From Paenibacillus sp. FSL H7-0357 (GTDB taxonomy: Bacteria; Bacillota; Bacilli; Paenibacillales; Paenibacillaceae), in NCBI RefSeq assembly GCF_000758525.1, contig NZ_CP009241.1, positions 3,968,001 through 4,032,000 of the forward strand: a stretch of DNA of 64,000 nt. Reading direction: 5' to 3'. Of the stretch, positions 1-8,864 are shown piece after piece. A program made the translations under genes and the position numbers. The notes under the pieces were generated by a model. It had not been told where the DNA came from. It made no database searches and worked only from the letters and a program-made list of their open reading frames with translations. The first letter of the stretch is position 1; every line of letters begins with the position of its first letter.

Positions 1-1
1 A

Positions 2-217
2 TGGGTGCGTCAACTGACGTATAAAGCATCCTGGTATGGACGAACCCTCCGGGTTGCCGACACCTTCGAGCCGACCAGTCAGCAGTGCCACGTATGCGGC
101 ACGATCCATCCCGAAGTGAAGAACCTCTCGATTCGAGAATGGACATGTGTAGCTTGCGGAACACACCATGATCGGGATGAAAATGCGGCTCATAATATCA
201 AACAGGTAGCGGTATAG
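2..217 (+). CDS. tnpB: TnpB (IS200/IS605 OrfB), C-terminal fragment
   Basis: This is the last 71 codons of an IS605-type TnpB, an RNA-guided nuclease of the RuvC class; the rest lies left of the window. Two CxxC pairs (CHVC and CVAC) form the zinc ribbon typical of OrfB. They are followed by [10 protein letters not shown], which carries the last RuvC aspartate. A GTG at position 5 is in frame but is probably internal, because the reading frame is open to the edge. The downstream DNA has the folded right end expected of such elements. Whether the full gene is intact cannot be judged from this window. Confidence 0.85.
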   Translation, partial: WVRQLTYKASWYGRTLRVADTFEPTSQQCHVCGTIHPEVKNLSIREWTCVACGTHHDRDENAAHNIKQVAV

Positions 218-343
218 CAATTACCTATAAAAATAAAACATAGAACTGCGGGAACGCAGGGATCGCTTGCCCATAAGAGGAGGTTGCTCCTCTGTTCGCA
301 AGAATCCACCCCTTCAAGCGTCAGCTAAGTGGTGGAGATTCAA
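218..343 (+). ncRNA. Putative omegaRNA (TnpB guide RNA) scaffold
   Basis: The stretch between the tnpB stop and the element end folds as several stems. CTGCG 246-250 pairs with CGCAG 255-259. CTTGC 266-270 pairs with GCAAG 298-302 and encloses a perfect 7-bp hairpin (AGAGGAG 276-282 with CTCCTCT 287-293). A terminal hairpin spans about 302-341. In characterised TnpB systems the omegaRNA covers this right end and its guide is the host sequence just past it, which would start at 344 here. The fold is visible in the sequence; expression and guide function are inferred. Confidence 0.5.
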
Positions 344-377
344 TCGATCTTATCCATTCAATCGCATGGGGAAGAGC

Positions 378-1445
378 TTACTTCTCCACTTTCAATTTGA
401 CTGTGAATGTTGTACCCTGGTCGGGCTCACTCCTAACCGTTATGGCACCGCCCACCAGTTCAATGACCCGCAGCGAAAGAGCAAGTCCAAGGCCGTTTCC
501 CTCCCCGGAGTGGGAAGTATCTCCCTGATAGAATTTATCGAAAATATGCTTCATCGTTTCTTCGTCCATGCCGCAGCCAGTGTCTGCTACCGTAACCGTA
601 ATCGTATCTTTATCTGAAGTCTGCGATAAGGTGATCGTTCCGCCGGGGGCTGTAAATTTCAGCGCATTGGAGAGAAGATTAAGCCACACGATCTCAAGCA
701 TACTTTCATCTGCACGAATGATGGCACGGTCCTCTATGTCCGCCGCAAATTCGATATTCTTCGCTTCCCAGGAATTTTCAAAAGTAAGGGCGCAATCGCA
801 TAGCTGTCTGCACAGATCATAGGGTTCGGCAACGTGATTAATCTCCTGATTATCCAATTTGTTCAGCTTCAGAATATTGATCACCAGCGTCGTTAATTTT
901 TGGGAGGCCGAAATGATTGTATTAGTATATTCTGTACGAAGTTTCGGCGACAGATCAACCTTTTGCAGCGCCATAGCGTAACTATGAATGACGGATAGGG
1001 GGGTTTTAATTTCATGGGACACATTGGATATGAAATCGTTTTTGAGTGTTTCGATGCTGCCGAGCTCTTCAACCATCTTGTTAAAATCCTCGAACATTAC
1101 GTCCACATAATCCTTCTTATCCGCTCTATGGAGTGGTTCCAGATAGACAGAAAAATCGCCTTCCGCTACCTGTTTTGCGGCCTCGCTGAGTTTTCTCATG
1201 GGCTTATCAAAGGTTTTGTACTTCTGCCTTGCGGTGAAAAGGCAGAAGATGAGGGCAACGATGATCCAATATCCCGTGATCCCGAAGATGTATTGCGGTG
1301 GAACGTTTTCTACGGAAAGATAGGCATCGTAGATCAGCGCTTGCCCTGCGGTCAGCGTGGACAGCACAATAAAGGTCCAGAAAAACTCTTTCCATGAAAA
1401 ATGCTGCGATTTGAGCCGGAGCTTCTCTTTCTTTATCTTCCTCAT
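378..1445 (-). CDS. Membrane sensor histidine kinase (OmpR-partner type)
   Basis: A 355-residue sensor kinase. It has two membrane segments (about 21-40 and 54-72) with a very short external loop, then a HAMP linker and a HisKA domain with the phospho-acceptor His144 in FISNVSHEIKTPL. The ATPase domain shows the N box (NLLSNALKF), G1 (DTGCGM) and G2 (GNGLGLAL). The small sensor region suggests it senses the membrane or a partner protein rather than a soluble ligand. Its ATG overlaps the stop of the upstream response regulator (ATGA), so the two are translationally coupled. The signal is unknown. The gene ends about 35 bp from the IS605 end, but its C terminus looks complete. Confidence 0.9.
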   Translation of the reverse strand: MRKIKKEKLRLKSQHFSWKEFFWTFIVLSTLTAGQALIYDAYLSVENVPPQYIFGITGYWIIVALIFCLFTARQKYKTFDKPMRKLSEAAKQVAEGDFSVYLEPLHRADKKDYVDVMFEDFNKMVEELGSIETLKNDFISNVSHEIKTPLSVIHSYAMALQKVDLSPKLRTEYTNTIISASQKLTTLVINILKLNKLDNQEINHVAEPYDLCRQLCDCALTFENSWEAKNIEFAADIEDRAIIRADESMLEIVWLNLLSNALKFTAPGGTITLSQTSDKDTITVTVADTGCGMDEETMKHIFDKFYQGDTSHSGEGNGLGLALSLRVIELVGGAITVRSEPDQGTTFTVKLKVEK

Positions 1446-2113
1446 TGCAGCACTGCCTTGTAACCAAGTCCATGAACCGTCATGATCTTGAAATCCTCAC
1501 AGCAGGAGAACTTGTCCCGAAGTTTAACAATATATACATCCACGGCACGCAGGCTTGTTTCGCTGCCAATGCCCCAAAATTCATCCATAAGCTGGGCACG
1601 GGAAAAGGTATGTTTGGGATAGGAAAGCATCTTGTAGAGTATGTTGAATTCCCGTAGCGTCACCGAAATTTCCTCACCGTTTACCGTTGCGGTCATCTCA
1701 TCTGCGTCCATCATAAGACTTCCTACCGCCAGTTTCTTTTCATGAGCAATATTCGCCCGTCGAAGCAGAGCACCCACACGCATTACCAGTTCGTCCATAT
1801 TGACCGGTTTGACCATGTAATCGTCAATCCCTGCACGAAACCCTTTTTGTTTCGAGGAAATATCGTCACGGGCGGTAACAAAAAGAATAGGGATAGTCTT
1901 GTTAATAGCCCTGACCGTTTCCACAAATTCAAAGCCATCAATCTCCGGCATCATAACGTCTGAGATGATAAGGTCGTACAGACTGTTATACATCAAATCA
2001 TATGCCTCGCGTGGGTTTAAACACCCTTTAGCATCGTATCCGTTATCACACAGATAGGTGCAAATAATTTGATTGAGCTTTATATCATCCTCCACAACAA
2101 GGATATTGACCAT
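1442..2113 (-). CDS. OmpR-family response regulator
   Basis: A 223-residue transcription factor and the partner of the kinase that follows it. The receiver domain has the acidic pair D9/D10, the phospho-acceptor Asp52 (LIISDVMMPEIDG) and the conserved Thr and Lys (FVTARD, MVKPVN). A winged-helix Trans_reg_C domain ends with VHGLGYKAV. The ATG at 2113 is chosen over the longer TTG frame because AAAGGATGG sits at the right distance and the protein then starts directly with MVNILVVEDD. The stop overlaps the kinase start by 4 bp. No nearby transporter or resistance gene reveals the regulon. Confidence 0.9.
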   Translation of the reverse strand: MVNILVVEDDIKLNQIICTYLCDNGYDAKGCLNPREAYDLMYNSLYDLIISDVMMPEIDGFEFVETVRAINKTIPILFVTARDDISSKQKGFRAGIDDYMVKPVNMDELVMRVGALLRRANIAHEKKLAVGSLMMDADEMTATVNGEEISVTLREFNILYKMLSYPKHTFSRAQLMDEFWGIGSETSLRAVDVYIVKLRDKFSCCEDFKIMTVHGLGYKAVLQ

Positions 2114-2286
2114 GAAAAAACCATCCTTTCTAAGGAAACTAAAATTAGTATAAGAGTCAAATGTTAAAAAAATGTTTGGATGGAGGGATGAACGAAAAAA
2201 CCCCTCCAAGTATAACAGTAATGTGATGCTTTTTACTGTCTACCTAAAGGGGATAATGTAATATCACTCAGAAATAATGCTTATCA

Positions 2287-4212
2287 TTATCTGTTCACAA
2301 GCTCGTTAATTAGCTTCAGGATGACTTCCCGCTTAATAGGCTTGCTGACATACTCGTCCATCCCGGCAGCAAGACATTTTTCCCGATCACCTTTCAAAGC
2401 ATTGGCTGTGACTGCGATAATCGGCGGACAGTTCTCCTTGTGTTCTTCTCTTATCAACTTCACCGCATCGAAGCCGTTCATAATCGGCATGTGCAGATCC
2501 ATTAAAATAAGATCAAACTTTTCTTTGTGTGCTGCTTCAACTGCATCTATTCCGTTTGTGACAGTAGTGATTCTATGACCTATTTTTTCAAGTGTTTTGG
2601 TTAACACCAGTTGGTTGATGTAATTGTCTTCAGCAAGCAAAATGTTGATTTCCCGTGTATTAGGGTGCTTGTACAAGGAAGACTCTTGAGCGGGTACTGT
2701 CGCTGTTTTCTTGGGCTTGATGGTGAAGGAGAAAGACGAGCCACTCTTGCCGTCACTCTCCGCGTATATCTCGCCGCCCATCATATCGATGATTCTGCGG
2801 CTGATCGCAAGGCCCAGACCAGTGCCTTCGTGATTGCGCGTCATAAAGCTGTCAATCTGCGCAAACGGTTCAAAAATGTCATTCAGCCGCATAGGATCAA
2901 TCCCAATGCCCGTATCAGTTACCGTAAAGGCCAACTTTGTCGGATCTTCCTTTAGCAGCTTCACTTTTACCGATATGCTGCCCTTGGAGGTGAACTTCAC
3001 GGAATTGCCGAGCAGGTTCAGGAGGACCTGTTTCAAACGGTCGCGATCTCCGTAGATATAGTCCGGAACATCATGATTTATAGTACTGGAGAGCTCAATT
3101 TGCTTTTGATCGGCTTTCATGGAAATGACGGCGAAGCTGTCCTTGATGCATTTGCGAAGATCGAATGAATCCTCTTGCAGTTCTGTCCGGCCTGCCTCGA
3201 TTTTTGAAAGATCAAGAATATCATTGATGATATTGAGCAGCGTTTCCCCGCTTTTGCGGATGATCTCTACATAGCCCCGTTGCTCTTCATCAAGGTTAGT
3301 AGTCTCAAGCAGAATATCCGTCATGCCGACTACCCCATTCATAGGGGTGCGGATTTCGTGGCTCATCATGGCAAGAAACTCACTTTTCGCTCTGTTCGTA
3401 GACTCGGCAGCCTCCTTTGCAAGCAACAATTGCCGCTGTTCAGAGATGTCCTTACAGATGAGGTAGAATCCGATATTTTGATTACTCACATAAATCGGTG
3501 CAATACTGGTGAGCACTTCAACAATCTGGCCACTCTTGGTTCTAAGCGCATTAATGTGCTGTTCAACCGAATCATCGTACAGCGCTCTTTTCAGAATCTT
3601 CTGGACATTCTCGTGGCCAATTAGACTCGAAAGCTCCATCCCGATCAGATCGGCCTCTATGGAGTAGCCTGTGATCTTTTCCGCCATACTGTTGGCGTTA
3701 ATAATTCGGCCGTCTAGGCCAAAGGAAATCACGGTGTCATGGTTGTATTTTTTGAGTGACGTATACCGCTCAACTGATTCCTGAAGGCGCTGCTCGGATT
3801 CTTTTTGCTTGGTGATGTCAATGATTTGGCAAATGTAATACAATGCCTGGTCCGCCTCATCACTGAAAAGCTTGAGAGAAAGCAACCCCCACAAGTCGTC
3901 TTCATTTTTTGAAATAAACCGTTTTTCGAGCTGTACGTTGGTTCGGTCACCCATGAGCGCCTTGAGCTGGTGTATAGTTCTAAAATCATCATCGGGATGG
4001 GAAAGGTTTTCCAACCTCATGCCGTCAAATTCTGCAGTGGAATAGCCAAAGATCTGTTCAATGGCGGGGTTAACAGTTAAAATCACACCTTCTGGCCCAA
4101 CAAGGGCGATGCCAAAGGAGGCGTGATCAATGACCTGTTGGTTGAATCGTTCCTGGTTCAGGTTTACGCGATGCATGGCGGCCTCCATAGGGTAAGGTAA
4201 TGTGTGCGTCAA
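2287..4212 (-). CDS. Soluble hybrid sensor kinase (PAS-PAS-HisKA-HATPase-REC)
   Basis: A 641-residue hybrid histidine kinase with no membrane segment, so it senses a cytoplasmic signal. Two PAS domains occupy about 25-135 and 150-260. HisKA follows with His285 in AMMSHEIRTPMNG. The ATPase domain has NLLGNSVKF, DTGIGI and GTGLGLAI. A C-terminal receiver carries Asp572 in LILMDLHMPIMNG. There is no HTH or output domain, so it needs a phosphotransfer partner that is not in the window. The start is a TTG at 4212, supported by AGGAGG seven bases upstream; later in-frame ATGs lack such a site. It is a separate unit from the OmpR pair, with about 170 bp between them. Confidence 0.88.
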   Translation of the reverse strand: MTHTLPYPMEAAMHRVNLNQERFNQQVIDHASFGIALVGPEGVILTVNPAIEQIFGYSTAEFDGMRLENLSHPDDDFRTIHQLKALMGDRTNVQLEKRFISKNEDDLWGLLSLKLFSDEADQALYYICQIIDITKQKESEQRLQESVERYTSLKKYNHDTVISFGLDGRIINANSMAEKITGYSIEADLIGMELSSLIGHENVQKILKRALYDDSVEQHINALRTKSGQIVEVLTSIAPIYVSNQNIGFYLICKDISEQRQLLLAKEAAESTNRAKSEFLAMMSHEIRTPMNGVVGMTDILLETTNLDEEQRGYVEIIRKSGETLLNIINDILDLSKIEAGRTELQEDSFDLRKCIKDSFAVISMKADQKQIELSSTINHDVPDYIYGDRDRLKQVLLNLLGNSVKFTSKGSISVKVKLLKEDPTKLAFTVTDTGIGIDPMRLNDIFEPFAQIDSFMTRNHEGTGLGLAISRRIIDMMGGEIYAESDGKSGSSFSFTIKPKKTATVPAQESSLYKHPNTREINILLAEDNYINQLVLTKTLEKIGHRITTVTNGIDAVEAAHKEKFDLILMDLHMPIMNGFDAVKLIREEHKENCPPIIAVTANALKGDREKCLAAGMDEYVSKPIKREVILKLINELVNR

Positions 4213-4353
4213 AAATAGACCTCCTATATGGAAGGCCTGAATCTAGTGAAATGAATATAACTCCGAAATTGAATTACCCGATTGATTTTTTATTGAAACA
4301 GGAAGAAAATTGAAAATACCCGTAACATAATTTCAAGCTAGGAGATGATTAGA

Positions 4354-4893
4354 ATGTACAATCAAGCCAAAAGAACGCTTACTACCGGACGATTGATTTT
4401 AAGACCCTTTAAAGAATCTGATGCACAACGAGTCAGTGAGCTCTGCAATAATTACAATATTTATAAGAGTACATTAACTCTACCTTATCCATACTCCATT
4501 GATTGTGCATTATCATGGATTCAAACACAAGAGGTTAATTTTAACAATAATAAATCCTATGAGTTCGCCATTACTGACAAAAATACATATGAGCTTTATG
4601 GAGCTATCGGCCTGTCCAATAACCAAACACACAAAAATGGCGAACTCGGGTATTGGATAGGTGAGGAATACTGGGGTAAAGGATATGCGACAGAAGCAAC
4701 AAAAGCTATCCTTGAGTTTGCCTTCACAGAAAAGCATTACCATAAAGTGTACGCGAGATTTTTTGCTTCAAATCCAGGCTCTGGACGGGTTATGCAGAAA
4801 TCGGGCATGGTGAAGGAAGGTGTTTTATTGCAGCATGTCTATAAAGAAAATAAATTTGTAGACCTTATTCATTATGGAATTATTAACACTTGA
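4354..4893 (+). CDS. GNAT N-acetyltransferase (RimJ/RimL type)
   Basis: A 179-residue acetyl-CoA-dependent acyltransferase. It begins TLTTGRLILRPFKESDA, as in ribosomal-protein-alanine-acetyltransferase-like enzymes. It has the core ELGYWIGEEYWGKGYATEA with the Q/RxxGxG/A-type acetyl-CoA loop and the usual RFFASNPGSGRVMQKSGM segment. The ATG at 4354 is preferred over the one at 4345, because AGGAG ends directly against the latter and is 9 bp from the former. The acceptor substrate cannot be read from sequence. It is a single gene, clearly more AT-rich than the sugar clusters, and converges with the CapA-like gene. Confidence 0.85.
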   Translation: MYNQAKRTLTTGRLILRPFKESDAQRVSELCNNYNIYKSTLTLPYPYSIDCALSWIQTQEVNFNNNKSYEFAITDKNTYELYGAIGLSNNQTHKNGELGYWIGEEYWGKGYATEATKAILEFAFTEKHYHKVYARFFASNPGSGRVMQKSGMVKEGVLLQHVYKENKFVDLIHYGIINT

Positions 4894-4927
4894 GGGTGAG
4901 CTTTTTTTATATACAAATGACCAATTG

Positions 4928-4977
4928 AAACAGCGGCAGCCATGGACGAGAGATATAGTCATGGACTACCGCTGTTT
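4928..4977. terminator. Hairpin between convergent genes
   Basis: An imperfect inverted repeat (AAACAGCGG arm and CCGCTGTTT arm with CATG inside each arm) lies between the acetyltransferase stop and the CapA-like stop. It has no long T run, so it is a likely but not certain bidirectional terminator. Confidence 0.45.
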
Positions 4978-5044
4978 AGATTATAACGATGGCTATCAGC
5001 ATATCCGGAATGTTACAGACGAAACTGTTCATTATAAAACGGCT

Positions 5045-6061
5045 CTACCCCCGCTTTAAGATAGTCTCCGTATGCTTCAACATACCAGTTAAGGCATTTC
5101 GCTTCCCCGTGTTTAAATCAGAGGCATTCCGCTTTAACGCATCGCGGATGGGGATGACCTCTGTCATTTTTCTGCCGCTTTTCTCTTTACGAACTACGCA
5201 GGTCGGGATGTAATCGACGTTAGTGATACTTGTGTTTCCTTTTTGATCCTTTTTGATTTTAAGAGTAAGAATGATACTGCTTTGGGTATAAGGAATATTC
5301 ATGAGTTTAGTCGAAACAAAATTACCCAGCGAATAGATAACGAATTGTTTCTTTCCCCGAACAGCTAACGGTTGAAGAACATGCGGGTGAGATCCCAGGA
5401 TGATGTCCGCGCCATTTTTAAAGAAGAGGTTGACCAGCTGCTTTTGCCTCTTGTTTGGAGTGTACTTATATTCGTTTCCGAAATGCAGATAAAGCAAGAC
5501 CAGGTCGGCTTTCTTTTTTATAATTCGAATTTCTCGGATGATTTTATCGGTTTCTATCCGATTGACCAGCCATGGCTGACTCGCCGGTACAGGAATCCTG
5601 TTGGTTCCTGCCGTGTAAGAGAGAATTCCGATCGTAATCCCTTTTACGTTTTTGATAAGAGTTTTCTTGGAATCTTCTAATGACTTAGATGTTCCGGTAT
5701 GGTCGATTCCAGTATGGTCCAGAACTTTTAACGTGCGAATCAGACCCTGTGTACCATAATCCATGCAGTGATTGTTCGCAGTTACTAATACATCGAATCC
5801 GGCTTCCTTAAGTGCCGGGGCCAATTCGTCTGGGCACTTGAATATCGGACCGCTTGAACGCAGACTTTTCCGGCTATCCCGCCCGTTTCCGGCAAAGGTG
5901 GTTTCGAGATTGCCAATCGTCAAATCAGCCTGTTTCAGATAAGGAGCAACTTTTGCGAACAGGGGGCCGAACGAATAGGTACCGTCAGCTTGTTTAGCAT
6001 CTGAAATAATATGACGTTTGACCATAAGGTCTCCTACAGCATTTATTTGTATTTCCGTCAT
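5045..6061 (-). CDS. CapA/PgsA-family metallophosphoesterase-like protein
   Basis: A 338-residue PGA_cap-domain protein with the calcineurin-like signature set: GDLM near the N terminus, GNLE, ANNHCMD, HFGNEY, GSHPHVLQP and SLGNF. In Bacillus, CapA/PgsA supports poly-gamma-glutamate capsule export, but stand-alone homologues without the synthase genes are common and mostly uncharacterised. No capB/capC-like gene is nearby, and this protein has no signal peptide or membrane anchor, so a capsule role is not supported. A good site (AAAGGTGG) precedes the ATG at 6061. It converges with the acetyltransferase. Confidence 0.8.
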   Translation of the reverse strand: MTEIQINAVGDLMVKRHIISDAKQADGTYSFGPLFAKVAPYLKQADLTIGNLETTFAGNGRDSRKSLRSSGPIFKCPDELAPALKEAGFDVLVTANNHCMDYGTQGLIRTLKVLDHTGIDHTGTSKSLEDSKKTLIKNVKGITIGILSYTAGTNRIPVPASQPWLVNRIETDKIIREIRIIKKKADLVLLYLHFGNEYKYTPNKRQKQLVNLFFKNGADIILGSHPHVLQPLAVRGKKQFVIYSLGNFVSTKLMNIPYTQSSIILTLKIKKDQKGNTSITNVDYIPTCVVRKEKSGRKMTEVIPIRDALKRNASDLNTGKRNALTGMLKHTETILKRG

Positions 6062-6366
6062 CGTTATCCACCTTTTTATTGTTTTGATTAGGATATGGCG
6101 GAGGGGGGGTATGGGTTATTAATATTCACATCAGAACAGGGGCTGTTTCCGGGACATCGAAAGCTCGGAAAGAGGCTTTATTTTTTCTTTTTTATACAAA
6201 ATGTGACCCTACGCATAATCACTTCATTTAAATCGTCTAAATTTAAGGTACACGAATTTTATCTCAAACTTTCAGAATTTGATTCAAATCCTCTTTTTTG
6301 TTTGGCGGCCATAATAGAATATGGTTATTGATAAACATTATCAACCAAACATTGGAGGTTAACGAA
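6062..6366. other. Divergent intergenic region, CapA-like / flavodiiron operon
   Basis: A 305-bp AT-rich region between two divergent genes. It holds the ribosome binding sites of both genes and the dyad at 6328-6344 listed separately. No convincing -35/-10 pair was found by eye for the flavodiiron operon. Confidence 0.5.
6328..6344. promoter_or_regulatory. Perfect 7-3-7 dyad upstream of flavodiiron operon
   Basis: TTGATAA and TTATCAA flank ACA, about 20 bp before the flavodiiron start. The inner 15 bp match the Fur-type 7-1-7 pattern TGATAATnATTATCA at all but one position. An Fnr site would need a 4-bp spacer, so that fit is poor. The dyad is directly visible; which regulator binds it is unknown. 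Confidence 0.5.
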
Positions 6367-7605
6367 ATGAGTACACAGTTCAAAAAAATCGCCGAGGATA
6401 CTTTCTGGATAGGCAAAATTGATAACCGTCAGGTTCCCTTTCACCGCCTGGTTCTGGCAAAAGGAACGACCTATAACTCATACCTGTTAAAAACAGGAAA
6501 GCCGACCGTCATTGATACCGTAGATATGGAATTCGGACGTGAATATGCCGAGTGTCTGGGTGAAATGATTGATCTTCTGGATATTCATTACATCGTAATT
6601 AACCATACAGAGCCTGATCACTCCGGTGGACTGGCGGCTCTTGCTGGCAAGGCTGCAAATGCCACAATTGTATGCACCGAAATTGCCGTACCGGAATTGC
6701 AGGAAATGTACAAGCTTCATAGCCGGAACTTCCTGGTGGTTAAAGACGGAGATAAGCTGGATATCGGAGGAAAGACACTTCTGTTTAAAGAAACACCGTA
6801 CCTTCACACTGCTGAAACGATGATAACCTATTGTATCGAAGATCAAATCTTATTTCCTTGCGATATCTTCAGCACGCATGTTGCGGTGGAGAATCTGTTC
6901 AGCGATGAAGCCGGTTTTGATATCACGGAAGATTTCCAGGGTTATTACGCCGCCATTATTCATCCTCACAGAAGATATGTAAGAACACTGCTGGAGGCTG
7001 TCAAGGATCTTGAAATCCGGATGATCGCTCCTTCCCACGGATTTGTGATCCGGGAGGACATCCGCAAATATATCGAAATGTACGCCACGTTGAGCCGCGA
7101 AACCACTCAAGGAAAAAAGGCAGTCATTGTATATACCACCATCAAAAACAGTACCAAGAAGATGGCCAAAATTATACAAGACTGCTTGCAGGAAAATAAT
7201 ATTGCGACAGAGGTCTGGGATGCGGACAAAAGCAGCGCCGCCGATATTCTGAACAGCATTGCGTCAGCCGATGCGGTCTTTATCGGCAGCTCCACTAAAT
7301 ACGCGGACATGATCGGGAACCTGGAGAACATTCTGAAAGAAATGCAAAACATGAATCTGGAAGGCAAGCTTGCTGCAGCCTTTGGCTCATACGGCTGGAG
7401 CGGTGAAGCCATTGAAGTCATTCAGGATTATCTGAACGGAACCAACATGACGGTGCAAAGCACTTCTGATGTTATTAAATCCACAGGGATGACACATGTG
7501 GAGTTCCCTTTAAGAATCAGATTTTCCCCTAAAGAGCCTGAGAAAGTACAAAAAATTAAAAATGCTGCTGAATTTGTATCGGATTTGCTGCTGAGTTCAT
7601 TTTAG
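6367..7605 (+). CDS. Flavodiiron protein (FprA, class A)
   Basis: A 412-residue cytoplasmic enzyme that reduces O2 to water and/or NO to N2O, using electrons from rubredoxin. The N-terminal metallo-beta-lactamase-like domain carries the diiron ligands in NHTEPDHSGG (HxExDH), with later ligand regions at FPCDIFSTH and APSHGFV. The C-terminal flavodoxin domain begins at VIVYTTIKNSTKKMA (FMN phosphate loop) and continues through FGSYGWSGEA. There is no fused rubredoxin, in agreement with separate rubredoxin and reductase genes downstream. Start 6367 follows GGAGG. The reductase gene begins 16 bp after the stop. Substrate preference (O2 or NO) cannot be decided by reading. Confidence 0.92.
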   Translation: MSTQFKKIAEDTFWIGKIDNRQVPFHRLVLAKGTTYNSYLLKTGKPTVIDTVDMEFGREYAECLGEMIDLLDIHYIVINHTEPDHSGGLAALAGKAANATIVCTEIAVPELQEMYKLHSRNFLVVKDGDKLDIGGKTLLFKETPYLHTAETMITYCIEDQILFPCDIFSTHVAVENLFSDEAGFDITEDFQGYYAAIIHPHRRYVRTLLEAVKDLEIRMIAPSHGFVIREDIRKYIEMYATLSRETTQGKKAVIVYTTIKNSTKKMAKIIQDCLQENNIATEVWDADKSSAADILNSIASADAVFIGSSTKYADMIGNLENILKEMQNMNLEGKLAAAFGSYGWSGEAIEVIQDYLNGTNMTVQSTSDVIKSTGMTHVEFPLRIRFSPKEPEKVQKIKNAAEFVSDLLLSSF

Positions 7606-7621
7606 GAAGGAGGATTATAGG

Positions 7622-8836
7622 ATGACAAAACATTACGTTATTGTCGGCGGCGGAGTAGCCGCCGTCCATGCCGCCAAAGCGATCCGTGATCAAGACGCAG
7701 AATCGGAAATCTCGATCCTCGGAGAGGAAGACCAACTGCCCTACAACCGGATTAAACTGACCAAAGGCCTGTTTACCGACCTGCACAGTGAGAAGGTGCT
7801 GATCAAGAAGGAAAAATGGTATCGCGATAACCGGATATCCGTAAAGACCTCTACCCGAATCAGTTCTGTCCACCCGGACCGGCAGCTGGTGGAGACAGAA
7901 GACGGGCAAAGTGTATCGTATCATAAGCTCCTGTTGTGTATGGGAGCAAGGAACCGCGCGCTACCGATTGAAGGTGCGGACCTAAACAATGTTCATACCC
8001 TCCGTGATATGAACGACGCGGACCGGCTGAAAGACAGCCTGCAGGATGGCAGCCGTGTAGCCGTAATCGGCGGAGGAGTACAGGGAATCGAAACCGCTTG
8101 GGCGCTGCATGAAGCAGGATATCAGGTAACGGTGATCGAAGCATTTCACCGTCTGATGGGCAGACAGCTTGATGAGAAATCCTCACAGCTGCTTAAGGAC
8201 ACCCTCGAACGATCAGGTGTTAAGGTTATTCTGCAATCAGGGGTGGCATCTATTACAGGGTCAGAGTTTGTTACCGGAATTACGATGGATGATCAGTCAT
8301 ATTTCTCCTGTGACCATGTAGTTTACTCTATAGGTATCGTACCGAACACGGCGCTGGTAAATGGCTCGAATATTCTAGTCCGGCAGGGCATTCTCGTAAA
8401 TGAACAAATGCAAACAAGTGATCCGCATGTGTACGCAGCCGGAGATGTTGCTGAAATTAACGGGCATGTGGAAGGACTGTGGGGCGGAGCGATCGAGCAG
8501 GGCCGGATTGCCGGCAATAATATGGCCGCCAATCTCACTGTTTATCGTAGAGCTGTTCCAGTGACCTTGTTTAACGCTTTTGGCCTCTCTCTATTTTCAA
8601 TAGGCAACGTTGATGAACGGCAATGTGACATGATAGTGTGTGGAGAAGAAAATGGAGCGCATACGCTCATCTATGTGAAAGATAACACAATTACCGGGGC
8701 GATATCCTGGCAAGGCGCAGCTGCGTCCCTGGTATATAAAGCCGCTGTCGAGCAAGGCATCACGCTTACGGGGATTGATCTCAACGGGAGCAATATCGTG
8801 GAAATTATGGCTGAAGTACAAACCAGATTGAACTAA
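7622..8836 (+). CDS. NADH:rubredoxin reductase-like FAD oxidoreductase
   Basis: A 404-residue FAD/NAD(P)H pyridine nucleotide-disulfide-family reductase. FAD binds at GGGVAAVHAAKAI near the N terminus, NAD(P)H at VIGGGVQGIETAWAL, and a second FAD motif is VYAAGDVAEI. There is no CxxxxC redox disulfide, which fits NorW or rubredoxin-reductase members. The order flavodiiron protein, reductase, rubredoxin implies the electron path NADH to this protein, to rubredoxin, to the diiron centre. It overlaps no gene and has a good GGAGG 8 bp before the ATG. Nitrite-reductase-associated reductases are related, but no nirB or nirD is here. Confidence 0.88.
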   Translation: MTKHYVIVGGGVAAVHAAKAIRDQDAESEISILGEEDQLPYNRIKLTKGLFTDLHSEKVLIKKEKWYRDNRISVKTSTRISSVHPDRQLVETEDGQSVSYHKLLLCMGARNRALPIEGADLNNVHTLRDMNDADRLKDSLQDGSRVAVIGGGVQGIETAWALHEAGYQVTVIEAFHRLMGRQLDEKSSQLLKDTLERSGVKVILQSGVASITGSEFVTGITMDDQSYFSCDHVVYSIGIVPNTALVNGSNILVRQGILVNEQMQTSDPHVYAAGDVAEINGHVEGLWGGAIEQGRIAGNNMAANLTVYRRAVPVTLFNAFGLSLFSIGNVDERQCDMIVCGEENGAHTLIYVKDNTITGAISWQGAAASLVYKAAVEQGITLTGIDLNGSNIVEIMAEVQTRLN

Positions 8837-8864
8837 ACTACCAACTTTTTAGGAGATGATAATG

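Larger units (their letters stand above)
1..343 (+). mobile_element. Right end of an IS200/IS605-family element
   Basis: The tnpB 3' end is followed by a short region ending in an imperfect subterminal hairpin (about 302-341) and the tetranucleotide TCAA at 340-343. From family knowledge, TCAA is the right cleavage site in IS608-type elements, and these elements lack terminal inverted repeats. The sequence after 343 belongs to the flank of the histidine kinase gene. The left end, and any TnpA, lie outside the window. The boundary is inferred from the hairpin and TCAA rather than from comparison with an empty site. Confidence 0.65.

Noticed and set aside
2213..2239. ACAGTA/TACTGT repeat as a terminator of the hybrid kinase gene
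   Set aside because: The stem is only six base pairs with a long loop, so it is too weak to call.
5372..5680. 102-codon plus-strand frame inside the CapA-like gene
   Set aside because: It is antisense to a gene with full family motifs and is a shadow frame.
6201..6226. TGTGA...TCACT near the flavodiiron operon as a Crp/Fnr box
   Set aside because: The half-sites are about 12 bp apart, whereas Crp/Fnr boxes need a 6-bp (or 4-bp) spacer.
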